From positions 102,300 through 166,299 of the forward strand of contig NZ_JIAW01000019.1 in the NCBI RefSeq assembly GCF_000620625.1: DNA of 64,000 nucleotides, read 5' to 3'. A program made the translations under genes and the position numbers. Below, one piece after another: positions 51,289-59,503 of this stretch. The stretch comes from Mycobacterium sp. URHB0044 (GTDB lineage Bacteria > Actinomycetota > Actinomycetes > Mycobacteriales > Mycobacteriaceae). Position 1 is the first letter of the stretch. Each line of letters starts with the position of its first letter. Under the pieces are notes generated by a model. That model was given only the letters and a program-made list of their open reading frames with translations. It searched no databases and was not told the DNA's origin.

Positions 51289-51430
51289 GGGTGAGGCCTC
51301 CAGACGGCGCAGATCTAAATGTCCATCTTATCGGGACGCCGGACGGTCGCTGGCCCCACACGACGTGGGAGCAGCGTGTTACGGCATGGACGGCTGGCGC
51401 GATGACGGCCGTGCTGCGTAATGTGGAAGC

Positions 51431-51835
51431 GTGCGCGACCACCTGCCGCCGGGTTTGCCGCCCGACCCGTTCGCCGACGACCCCTGCGATCCCTCCGCTG
51501 CCCTCGACGAACTCGAGCCTGGCCAGCCGCTGGATCCGCAGGAACGCATCGCGGTCGAGGCCGATCTCGCCGACCTCGCGGTGTACGAAGCGTTGTTGGC
51601 GCACAAGGGGATTCGCGGCCTGGTGGTGTGCTGCGACGAGTGCCAGCAGGACCACTATCACGACTGGGACATGTTGCGCGCCAACCTGCTGCAACTGCTG
51701 GTCGACGGCACGGTTCGGCCCCACGAGCCTGCCTACGACCCGGAGCCCGACGCCTACGTGACGTGGGATTACTGCCGCGGATACGCCGATGCCTCGCTGA
51801 ACGAGGCGACGTCGGAATCCGACGGATATCGCTGA
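51431..51835 (+). CDS. DUF5319 conserved actinobacterial protein (Rv3412-like)
   Basis: 134 residues. An Asp/Pro-rich N-terminus is followed by 'LDPQERIAVEADLADLAVYE' and a compact core with the Cys pair 'VVCCDECQQDHYHDWDMLRAN', which could bind metal. The C-terminus has 'VTWDYCRGYADASLNE'. It is a conserved mycobacterial protein always between guaB2 and the rsdA-sigD pair. The start is GTG 51431. No function is established. Confidence 0.85.
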   Translation: MRDHLPPGLPPDPFADDPCDPSAALDELEPGQPLDPQERIAVEADLADLAVYEALLAHKGIRGLVVCCDECQQDHYHDWDMLRANLLQLLVDGTVRPHEPAYDPEPDAYVTWDYCRGYADASLNEATSESDGYR

Positions 51836-51849
51836 ACGCTTAACTTCGC

Positions 51850-53103
51850 TTAGTTCTTGGGTCCCCCGCCGCGCCCCGGCGGGGCGACGGTCGTGGTCAC
51901 CGGGTCTTGCTCTTCCAGCTTGGGTGCCGGCGCCTCGCTGGTCTTCCCGGTGTCTGCCGGCGGCTCGGCCTGCTTGGGCGGGTTCGGCGCCTCGGATGCG
52001 GGCGCCTGAGTGGGCACGACGCGTGGCTGCGCGGGCGGTTCCGCCGGCGTCACCGCCGGTGCTTCCACGCTCACCGGCGGCGGTACGGACACCGATGACG
52101 GCACGGACACCGTCGACGGCGGCAACGACACGGTCGAGGGCGGCAAGGCCGCTGGTTGACGAGTGGTGGTCGTGGTCGTGGTGGTCGTCGTCGCGGGTGG
52201 CGGTGCCGGTGCGGTCGACGTGGACGGCTCCGTCGACGGCTGTGTCGTGGTCGTAGGTTCGGTCGACGTCGACGGTTCGGTCGTCGTGGTCGACGTTCCG
52301 GGTGAAGTGGACGTGGTGTCCGACGGCGACGTGGTGTCCGACGGCGAAGTCGCTGAACCCGATGTCGATGTGTCCGACGTGGAGGTATCCGAGGCCGACG
52401 AGTCCGACGTCGAGGTCGTGGTTTCGTCGATCACCGGGACCGGCAGCAGCGTCAGCGGCGAGGACGGCATCGGCGGCAGCGGCTCACCCGGCGGTGGCAG
52501 CGTGGCCGCGGGATCCTGCTCGACGACCTTGTAGGTCAAGGCGTTCCACTGCTCGATGAGGTCCTGCTTCTGGTCGACCTGGTCGATGCTCTGCACGGTC
52601 GTGGACAGCGTCACCAACTTGTCCTGCGCCTGCTGCCAGTCACCCTGCTCGATCAGCTGCTGCACCTGCGCGAGTTGCTGCGAGGCCAGCTCCACCTGAT
52701 CATCACGTGCAGGCTGGTCGCCGAAGAGCATGGTCCGCATGCCATAGAAGGCGTCACCGGGCTCCGCCCCGTAGACGGCCGCACTGAAGCCGCCGAGGCA
52801 CAGCAGCGCTGCGGCGGCCGAGCCGACGAGGGCAAGCGAGGTCCGAGTGCGCTTGCGCGAGACATCGCCGAGGCCGCCGTGCAACGCGATGATCGCGTCG
52901 CGTGGCGTCACGACCGCCGTGACCGGGGTGTCGCGAATCTCGTCGCGCCAGTCCGAGAGCAGGAAGGCCAGTTCCGCCTCACCGGGATCCGTGGAGTACA
53001 CCGGTTGGTTCGAGGAAAGAGATTCGAAGAACCGGTCGGCGCGGTTGATGTCGTTGAGCGACGGGTCTCCCCCGTTGCCCGTCCAGCGACCAAAGTCAGG
53101 CAT
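51850..53103 (-). CDS. rsdA: Anti-sigma-D factor RsdA, expanded form
   Basis: 417 residues, longer than M. tuberculosis RsdA (about 299). The cytosolic N-terminus (1-85, 'LNDINRADRFFESLSSNQ', 'LAFLLSDWRDEIRDTP') is the sigma-binding part; one membrane helix spans about 89-111. A helical extracytoplasmic domain reaches about 205. The last 200 residues are Ser/Thr/Pro-rich low complexity with long Thr runs. The ATG at 53103 overlaps the sigD end by 8 nt. It holds SigD inactive until proteolysis. Confidence 0.92.
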   Translation of the reverse strand: MPDFGRWTGNGGDPSLNDINRADRFFESLSSNQPVYSTDPGEAELAFLLSDWRDEIRDTPVTAVVTPRDAIIALHGGLGDVSRKRTRTSLALVGSAAAALLCLGGFSAAVYGAEPGDAFYGMRTMLFGDQPARDDQVELASQQLAQVQQLIEQGDWQQAQDKLVTLSTTVQSIDQVDQKQDLIEQWNALTYKVVEQDPAATLPPPGEPLPPMPSSPLTLLPVPVIDETTTSTSDSSASDTSTSDTSTSGSATSPSDTTSPSDTTSTSPGTSTTTTEPSTSTEPTTTTQPSTEPSTSTAPAPPPATTTTTTTTTTRQPAALPPSTVSLPPSTVSVPSSVSVPPPVSVEAPAVTPAEPPAQPRVVPTQAPASEAPNPPKQAEPPADTGKTSEAPAPKLEEQDPVTTTVAPPGRGGGPKN

Positions 53104-53674
53104 GGTCGTGCCTCGTTCCAGCGATTTCCGTCTTTAGCCGGGCCAGCGCGCGGTGCTGCGCGACCCGGACCGCACCAGCCGTGCTGCCCACCGCCTCGGC
53201 CGTCTCCTCGGCACTCATGCCGACCACGACGCGCAGGATGACGATCTCGCGCTGTTTCTCGGGCAGTACCGCCAGCAGCTTGTCCATCCGGGCGGACGCT
53301 TCGGCGTCGATCGCCATCTGCTCGGGGCCGATGTCCGACGACGGTCGGTCGGGCAGCGTGTCGGTGGCGTCCGCACGATTCCGCCCGTTCGCGCGGTGCG
53401 CGTCGGCAACCTTGTGAGCGGCGATGCCATAAACGAAGGCCAGGAACGGTCGTCCCTGATCCTTGTAGCGCGGCAGCGCCGTGATGGCGGCCAAGCAAAC
53501 CTCCTGAGCCACGTCGTCTGCTGAAAGTCCACTTCGGTCCGCTGTCCCGATCCTCGCCCGGCAATACCGGACGATGATCGGACGGATGGTCTCCAGCACT
53601 GTCCGGAGCGCATCTCGATCGCCTGCCACCGCCTCAGCAACGACAGCATCGAGACCATCTCCCGAAATTGTCAT
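53096..53674 (-). CDS. sigD: ECF sigma factor SigD
   Basis: 192 residues. Region 2 includes 'IVRYCRARIG' and 'SADDVAQEVCLAAITALPRYKDQ', which contacts the -10; region 4 is 'LPEKQREIVILRVVVGMSAEE' followed by the HTH 'VGSTAGAVRVAQHRALARLK'. It matches Rv3414c. SigD is linked to stationary phase and starvation in mycobacteria. The ATG at 53674 (MTISGDGLD) is used; 60 upstream codons have no conserved character. rsdA follows directly, so factor and inhibitor are co-expressed. Confidence 0.94.
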   Translation of the reverse strand: MTISGDGLDAVVAEAVAGDRDALRTVLETIRPIIVRYCRARIGTADRSGLSADDVAQEVCLAAITALPRYKDQGRPFLAFVYGIAAHKVADAHRANGRNRADATDTLPDRPSSDIGPEQMAIDAEASARMDKLLAVLPEKQREIVILRVVVGMSAEETAEAVGSTAGAVRVAQHRALARLKTEIAGTRHDHA

Positions 53675-53762
53675 CGTGAGTTTTATCTCCAGCGTTACGG
53701 ATGAGGCGGACCCCGACGGTTGTGTCAGGTAAAGACTAATGATCAGACGGTGAAGAGCCGCG

Positions 53763-54542
53763 TCAGCGCGCTGCCCACACGCCGCCCCTACGTCGTACCG
53801 TATCGGCGGATTCATCGCGGATGGCGGCGATCCGGTCCGGCGCGTGGACGGCACTGCCGATGTCGACCAACAGACACCCCAACGCCCAGCTCAACGGTAT
53901 TAATCCAAGCCGTTGCGTGGCCGCCAGCGTGGCGTCGGCGACACGACGCGACGCCGCCAGGTCACCGGCGCTGCAGAGCGCGGCGGCCAGCACGACGTCC
54001 GACTTGACGGCGTGTCGCGCCGAACCCGTCGACTCCGCGAGCTGCACCGCCCGCTCGGCATGGCGGACCGCTGCGACACCGTCGCCCGTGAACATGGCCA
54101 ACTCCGCCGTCACCCAGCCCAACCGGACGGGCAATCGCTCCGATGAACCGTCACCGACGAGCTCGCGCGCCCGACTCAACAGCCGTGCGGACGCGCTGAA
54201 GCGGCCGACGCCGAGAGCGTCGGCCGCCAGCCCGATCAATGCGTCGGCACCCGCTTCGGGATCGGGACCGGACAGTGCGAAGGCGCGGCCATCCCACGAC
54301 CGCGCGTCGACGTGCCTCCCGAGCTGACGGAGGAACGACGCCCACGTGCTTAGCCCCAGCGACGCGAGCGGCCCCGAGTCGGAGAACCGACAGAGGGACT
54401 CCAGGTCGGTGAACCCGGCGGCGTATCGACCTTGCCCACCGGCGGCCACCGCCCGCTGCCAAGTCTCACCGGGCGTCTCCGCGACCGGCAGCGGCCAGCG
54501 ACCGGGGTCGTCGCCGAACGCGGCGCGGACGAAGACGTTCAT
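53763..54542 (-). CDS. Conserved mycobacterial helical-repeat protein (Rv3415c-like)
   Basis: 259 residues rich in Ala, Leu and Arg and arranged as TPR-like helix pairs: 'AVRHAERAVQLAESTGSARHAV', 'VVLAAALCSAGDLAASRRVAD'. No enzyme motif, signal peptide or membrane segment was seen. It sits between sigD and whiB3, as does Rv3415c. It is on the sigD strand, 88 bp before sigD, and may be part of that transcript. TPR proteins usually mediate binding; the partner is unknown. Confidence 0.82.
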   Translation of the reverse strand: MNVFVRAAFGDDPGRWPLPVAETPGETWQRAVAAGGQGRYAAGFTDLESLCRFSDSGPLASLGLSTWASFLRQLGRHVDARSWDGRAFALSGPDPEAGADALIGLAADALGVGRFSASARLLSRARELVGDGSSERLPVRLGWVTAELAMFTGDGVAAVRHAERAVQLAESTGSARHAVKSDVVLAAALCSAGDLAASRRVADATLAATQRLGLIPLSWALGCLLVDIGSAVHAPDRIAAIRDESADTVRRRGGVWAAR

Positions 54543-54985
54543 CGAATCCGGACGCTATCAACACCGCGACGACCGCAACCGTGGGAACCCGGTACCGCGG
54601 GGCACGGGTAGCGCCGTGTTGCCGATCCAACATTGGTTAACAGTTGATGGTGGCCGTGTTAAATCGGTATCAACTGCCTACTGAACGCTAGGAACAAGGC
54701 GCGCAACGCCGTTCGCTGCGAGCAGCGGAAACCGGTATCGAGATCACTTGGTGGCCGTTTCGCCATCACCCTTCTCGTTGCGGACGCGTCGCAAGGATGA
54801 ACGTGATGTAAATTCTGCAGCTGCTGTTATGCCCTTGAGCACATGTGCAACCTATTGACTGAATTTCGCGAGCCCTTCTACGTTGTGTGCACGAGTAGTC
54901 ACTGGCGACACGTGCTCGGATCGATTCCACGATTCAACGCCCTCCCGCGTAATGCGAAAGGGGTGCGCAGAGAGGGGTTTTCCCA
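54543..54985. other. 443-bp divergent region upstream of whiB3
   Basis: It separates the Rv3415c-like gene from whiB3. A promoter candidate for whiB3 is TTGACT at 54855-54860, an 18-nt spacer, then TACGTT at 54879-54884. This would give a 5' leader of about 95 nt. No conserved RNA or gene was recognised in the remaining bases. Confidence 0.5.
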
Positions 54986-55276
54986 ATGCCACAGCCGCAG
55001 CAGCTACCCGGACCGAACGCAGACATCTGGGATTGGCAAATGTCGGGCCTTTGCCGGGGTGTCGACTCATCGATGTTCTTCCATCCCGACGGAGAGCGTG
55101 GCCGGGCCCGCGCCCAGCGCGAGATGCGCGCCAAGGAGATGTGCCGACGTTGCCCGGTCATCGCACAGTGCCGCAGTCATGCGCTGGCGGTCGGTGAGCC
55201 GTATGGCATCTGGGGTGGCCTGAGCGAGTCGGAGCGCGAGATTCTCCTCAAGCGCGGCATCCGCCGTACGGCCTGA
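54986..55276 (+). CDS. whiB3: Iron-sulfur redox regulator WhiB3
   Basis: 96 residues. The four cluster cysteines are at 23, 53, 56 and 62 (C-x29-C-x2-C-x5-C), followed by the G-I-W-G-G turn at 74-78 and a basic C-terminal tail 'EREILLKRGIRRTA' for DNA contact. The spacing equals that of M. tuberculosis WhiB3 (Rv3416). It senses redox state and nitric oxide through a 4Fe-4S cluster, binds the primary sigma factor and controls complex-lipid synthesis. AGAGAGGGG precedes the ATG. The leader is long. Confidence 0.95.
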   Translation: MPQPQQLPGPNADIWDWQMSGLCRGVDSSMFFHPDGERGRARAQREMRAKEMCRRCPVIAQCRSHALAVGEPYGIWGGLSESEREILLKRGIRRTA

Positions 55277-55297
55277 CCGGAAACGGCGCGTGAGCCG

Positions 55298-56185
55298 CTA
55301 CGAGCGGCGCGCCTGCACCACCCGGATGACGCCGTAGAGGATTGCGCACGCAACGGCGAGCGCACCCAGCCACGGCAGCATCAGACCGAAGAGCAACACC
55401 AGGTTGCTCAGCACCGAAGTCAAACCATTCCAACCCCGCTCGATCTGACCGGTGAACCCTTCGTACTTCTGCGGCGACGGTCCGCCGATCTGCTCGGCGA
55501 CGAAGGTGACGTTGACCGTGCTGTAGTCGATCCGATCGCCGAGCTGGTCGCGTTGGGCACGAAGGCTGTCCAGGTCCGCCTGGCGCTGCGACAGCGCGTT
55601 CTCCGCGGCAATGAGCGCCTCGGGGTCCTTGGCGTCGCTCATGATCCCCAGAAGTCGATCCACCGAGGTCTGCAGAGCCTTGATCCGCGCGTCGAGGTCG
55701 ACGCGCTGCGCGGTGACGTCCTCCGACGTCGTCTCCGCGTTCTGCACGGTCCCCAGCGACTTGAGGTCGCGCACCACGCCGTCGAGCTTCGCGACGGGGA
55801 CGCGCAGCACGACCGAGGTGCGTGCCCGCCCCTGACCCGACCCGGCATCCTCGGTACGACTGTCGACGCGTCCGTCGGCGTTCTCCGCGAGGACGGCAGC
55901 CTTGTCCGCGGCCTCCGACGTATTGGACGCCGTGATCGTCATCGACGCCGTCTTGACGACGTCGCGCTTGGTCTCCAGCGGCGGGGCCGGCCCGAACTCC
56001 GGCGCCTCGGCCGTGACGCCGTCCTTCATGCCTGCCGCCGGGGCGCTCGGCGCGCTACCGCTCTGTGGCGCCATGTTGCCCGGCGATCCCGAACATGCGG
56101 TCAGCACGCCGATCGCCGCGATCCCCGCGATTCCCAAGGTCAACAACCTGCTCGAAACGCGGTTCATGATCACCAACCTTGCCAT
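55298..56185 (-). CDS. DUF4349 lipoprotein
   Basis: 295 residues. The signal peptide ends at the lipobox L-T-A-C (Cys31). The mature domain is DUF4349: 'ASMTITASNTSEAADKAAVLAE', 'SVVLRVPVAKLDGVVRDLKSLG' and a coiled coil 'VDLDARIKALQTSVDRLLGIM'. A C-terminal membrane helix (about 258-285) follows, so both ends may be membrane-tied. The family is found in many envelopes and its function is unknown. ATG at 56185 or 56167 is possible. It converges on whiB3 with a 21-bp gap. Confidence 0.85.
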   Translation of the reverse strand: MARLVIMNRVSSRLLTLGIAGIAAIGVLTACSGSPGNMAPQSGSAPSAPAAGMKDGVTAEAPEFGPAPPLETKRDVVKTASMTITASNTSEAADKAAVLAENADGRVDSRTEDAGSGQGRARTSVVLRVPVAKLDGVVRDLKSLGTVQNAETTSEDVTAQRVDLDARIKALQTSVDRLLGIMSDAKDPEALIAAENALSQRQADLDSLRAQRDQLGDRIDYSTVNVTFVAEQIGGPSPQKYEGFTGQIERGWNGLTSVLSNLVLLFGLMLPWLGALAVACAILYGVIRVVQARRS

Positions 56186-56227
56186 CGCCTGTGAAGTCCA
56201 ACAACGGCCCTGGTCAGACCACGTCCG

Positions 56228-57178
56228 CTAGCTGATCAGCGGGCGCAGCGCCTCGCCCACCTCGGTAATGACGCCCGGCGTGTAGCCGTGGGTCGGCAGG
56301 TTGACGATCACGCCGTCGACGCCGACGTCGAGCACGTTGGCCTTGATCTGTTCGGCCACCTGCTCGGCGGTGCCACGCACCGCGCGACCGGTGTTCGCCT
56401 CGGGAACATCGCGTCGGGTGCCGTGGCCGTCGAGCACCGCGGTTAGCAGCGTCGAGGTCTCCAAGGTCGAGGGATCACGCCCGGCTTCCTCGCAGCGCTG
56501 TCCGAGCACGGTCAGCTTGTGCGGCAATTCCGAGATTGGCGTGATCAGATTGAGGTGATCGGCGTAGCGCGCAGCCATCCTGAAGGTCTTCTTCTCGCCG
56601 CTGCCGCCGAGCATGACCGGGATGTGGTCGCGGTAGCGGGGTTCGTTGATCGCGCTCTCGGTGCGATACCACTTGCCCGCGAACGTCGGCCGTTCGCCGT
56701 GGGTCATCGGCACGATGATCTGCAGGGCCTCCTCGAGCTTCTCGAATCGCTCCGTGAAGGTGTCGAAATCGAAGCCGAGCTGCTGGTGCTCGAGCTCGAA
56801 CCAGCCGGCACCGAGGCCGAGCACCGCCCGTCCCCCACTGATCACGTCGAGGGTCGTGATGATCTTGGCGAGCAGCGTCGGGTTGCGGTAGGTGTTGCCG
56901 GTGACGAGCGTCGACAGCTGGATCTTCTCGGTCGCGCTCGCCAACGCGCCGAGCGCGGTGTACGCCTCGAGCATCGGCTCGTCGGGTTCGCCGAGATTGG
57001 GCAATTGGTAGAAGTGGTCCATGAGCAGGACCGTGTCGAAGCCTGCAGCCTCGGCCTCCTGCGCCTGCGCCTTCACGGCCGGGAAGAGGTCTGCGACTGG
57101 TGTGTCGTAGGAGAAGTTCGGGATCTGTAGTCCGAGCTTTATCCCGTCGCTTCGCTCGCCTAGGTGTCGAATCGTCAC
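56228..57178 (-). CDS. LLM-class F420-dependent oxidoreductase
   Basis: 316 residues of the luciferase-like TIM barrel. 'LGLQIPNFSYDTPVADLFP', 'EAEAAGFDTVLLMDHFYQ', 'LSTLVTGNTYRNPTLLAKIITTLD' split, 'GRAVLGLGAGWFELEHQ' and 'PVMLGGSGEKKTFRMAARYAD' place it among mycobacterial F420 enzymes. No ATG precedes the conserved start; GTG 57178 (VTIRHLGERSDG) is the best candidate. The frame continues upstream over the OsmC gene and is rejected there. The substrate is unknown. Confidence 0.87.
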   Translation of the reverse strand: MTIRHLGERSDGIKLGLQIPNFSYDTPVADLFPAVKAQAQEAEAAGFDTVLLMDHFYQLPNLGEPDEPMLEAYTALGALASATEKIQLSTLVTGNTYRNPTLLAKIITTLDVISGGRAVLGLGAGWFELEHQQLGFDFDTFTERFEKLEEALQIIVPMTHGERPTFAGKWYRTESAINEPRYRDHIPVMLGGSGEKKTFRMAARYADHLNLITPISELPHKLTVLGQRCEEAGRDPSTLETSTLLTAVLDGHGTRRDVPEANTGRAVRGTAEQVAEQIKANVLDVGVDGVIVNLPTHGYTPGVITEVGEALRPLIS

Positions 57179-57247
57179 GGATCGGGTCAACAACCGGGTG
57201 GGGCGATTCGATTCCTCGCGCGACGGCCGTCCCGCACACTCATCTGC

Positions 57248-57682
57248 ATGACGACGGACGAGGGCACGGTGACCGTGACGGAGGCGGGTTCCGGGACCTA
57301 CACCCAGGAGATCACCGCCGGTCACCACCGGCTCGTCGCCGACGAGCCACGACCTATCGGCGACGACGAAGGCCCGACACCCTATGACCTGCTGTTGGCG
57401 GCGCTCGGGTCATGCACCTCCATGACGGTGCGGATGTACGCCGCACGCAAGGGCTGGCCGCTCGAACGGGTACGGGTCACGTTGCGGCACTCGCGAATTC
57501 ACGCCGAAGACTGCGCCACGTGCGAGACCACCAAGGGCTTCATCAGTCACATCGATCGCGACATCGAGTTGGTTGGCGAGCTCGATGACATCCAACGCCA
57601 ACGCTTGATGAACATCGCCGACCGGTGCCCGGTGCATCAGACCCTGACGTCGGAGATCGACATCACCACGACGGCGGTGTGA
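57248..57682 (+). CDS. OsmC family protein
   Basis: 144 residues. The OsmC fold is shown by 'GPTPYDLLLAALGSCTSMTVRMYAARK' (first redox Cys) and 'IADRCPVHQTLTSEIDI' (second Cys). These proteins reduce organic peroxides with thiols. ATG 57248 begins the conserved part; the frame from 57164 overlaps the divergent gene's start region. It is distinct from the Ohr at 32324, belonging to the YhfA/OsmC-like subgroup with an additional 'EDCATCETTKGF' loop containing two more cysteines. Confidence 0.87.
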   Translation: MTTDEGTVTVTEAGSGTYTQEITAGHHRLVADEPRPIGDDEGPTPYDLLLAALGSCTSMTVRMYAARKGWPLERVRVTLRHSRIHAEDCATCETTKGFISHIDRDIELVGELDDIQRQRLMNIADRCPVHQTLTSEIDITTTAV

Positions 57683-57709
57683 CAGGTCCCGTGCGCTGGC
57701 CGGACGATC

Positions 57710-59254
57710 TCAGTCTGGGGCGGGTCGTGGCGGGCGAGCCCTGCGGCGCAGCAGAAGCCGGTGCCGCCGCACCTTCCGCGAGCTCCATTCACCGAGGGTG
57801 ACGCCCGCCGCGAGCGCCGTCCCGACCGCAAGTGCAGCAAGGACCGACGCGAACCCGACGGCGTGCTGGTCGTTGAGGATCGCGTAGATGCCGTGCAGCA
57901 GCGCAAGGCCCGGCAACAGCGGGACGATGCCCGCGATCGACACGACCATGGGCGGTGCGAGTTTGCGGCTTTCCATCAGCCTGCCGACCAAGCCGATCGG
58001 CACCGCGGCGACGAACGATGCGACGACGGCGCCCAAGCCCGCGCCCTGGGCGAGGAGGAACGCGATGGTGCCCGCGGCACCGCCGAATGCCGCGGCTATC
58101 GCTGCGGAGCGTTCGGCATAGCAGGCCAGGGCGTAGGCGGCCGCGCTCGCCGCGCCGAATGCGACGCGGGCAGGCAGCTCTGCCAGCGCAGGTGGTGCGC
58201 CGGGACCGAGGGCGACGAAGGGCGCGCCGAAGCGGCTGGCGAGGTGCAGGACCACCGCCACGCCGGCGATGGTCGCGGCCGTCATCATGAGCAATTCGAA
58301 GAAGCGGCCCGCGGCGGTGACGGGGGCTCCGGTGATGACGTCGCCGACCGAGCTCACCAGCGAGAGCCCGGCGAGGAGCACGACCAAGCCGGCGGCGATG
58401 GCCACCGTCGGTTCGAAGTGCAACCCCAACTTGGGGCTCAGCCAGTAGAGCGCCAGCGGGGGCGCGGTCGCGATGGCTCCGCCGATCGCATATTGGAAGA
58501 ACAGCGGCAATCCGTGCCGGTTGAGTCGCCGGTTGACGACGTAGATCGTCATGGTGCTCAGTGCACTGACCAAGCAGGCCAGCAGGCTCGCGCCGAGCGT
58601 TCCCGCCGTCGCGAATGCCAGTGCACCCCAGGCCAGGGTGGCGATCCAGCGCTTGTACGGGTGCGGCGCGATGATGATCGCGTCCAGTTCCTCGCGGGCC
58701 TGCGACGGGGATACCTCGTGCGCGGTGATCCGACGGATCAGGCGGTCGACGGCGGCCAGGCGGCTGAAGTCGATCGAGCGGGCCTGCACGGTGTGCAGGG
58801 TGGTGGCTGCCGGCGAGGTGGGTCCGCGGTAGGCGGCCACGTGGATCGTCGTGCTGATGACGTCGACCTGGCACCGCTCGATGCCGTACGCCGTGATGAT
58901 GGCCGTGACCTGGTCCATCGTGCCCGTCGTCGGCATTCCGGACGCCATCAGGATGGCGCCGATGTTGCCGGCCACGTCCAGTACTTCGCCGACCCGTTCG
59001 AGGTACTCGGCATCGAGGTCGGCGCTCGTCGACGCGGTGATCCGCGGCAACGTGCCCGTAGGTGCCTCGGTTTCCCGGACGATCCGGCTCAATACCTCTC
59101 GGCGACGTTCACGCCACGGGTGGCCCGCGCGATCACGCGTCGACTGCACGGCACTTCCCTCCCTGGCAACACCTTCAGATCCCGTGAAGCGCAACGAACA
59201 CGGGTCGACGGACGTTCCCTCTGGGGCACCTGAGCAATCGGTGTTTTCGCTCAC
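57710..59254 (-). CDS. ThrE family threonine/serine exporter
   Basis: 514 residues. A cytosolic N-terminal domain of DUF1212 type includes 'VAGNIGAILMASGMPTTGTMD' and 'AHEVSPSQAREELDAI', followed by about ten membrane helices with 'YAIGGAIATAPPLALYWLSP' and 'PPMVVSIAGIVPLLPGLALL'. ThrE exports threonine and serine using the proton gradient. GTG 59254 with GAGGAT upstream is used; the longer frame to 59704 overlaps the divergent gene's leader. The first 90 residues are Arg/Ser-rich and poorly conserved. It converges on the OsmC gene. Confidence 0.87.
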   Translation of the reverse strand: MSENTDCSGAPEGTSVDPCSLRFTGSEGVAREGSAVQSTRDRAGHPWRERRREVLSRIVRETEAPTGTLPRITASTSADLDAEYLERVGEVLDVAGNIGAILMASGMPTTGTMDQVTAIITAYGIERCQVDVISTTIHVAAYRGPTSPAATTLHTVQARSIDFSRLAAVDRLIRRITAHEVSPSQAREELDAIIIAPHPYKRWIATLAWGALAFATAGTLGASLLACLVSALSTMTIYVVNRRLNRHGLPLFFQYAIGGAIATAPPLALYWLSPKLGLHFEPTVAIAAGLVVLLAGLSLVSSVGDVITGAPVTAAGRFFELLMMTAATIAGVAVVLHLASRFGAPFVALGPGAPPALAELPARVAFGAASAAAYALACYAERSAAIAAAFGGAAGTIAFLLAQGAGLGAVVASFVAAVPIGLVGRLMESRKLAPPMVVSIAGIVPLLPGLALLHGIYAILNDQHAVGFASVLAALAVGTALAAGVTLGEWSSRKVRRHRLLLRRRARPPRPAPD

Positions 59255-59503
59255 ATCCTCAGAGTAGGACTGCGACAGAGGCCGGCGCCGCTCCACTACG
59301 CAACTGCCTGGGCGGCAAGTCGTTTCACCCACCGATCGCCCCGCGCCGCCACGGTGAACCGCGGCACCGCAAATTTGCACGCGCGTCAAGCAGCGAGTTG
59401 GATTCCGCCAGCCGAACTGTCGAAACGTGCTATACAAGGCTGTCTTTGCGTCCGCCGAGACCCTGCTGTCAGCTTCCTTAGCTGTAACAACAAAGGACCG
59501 CGA

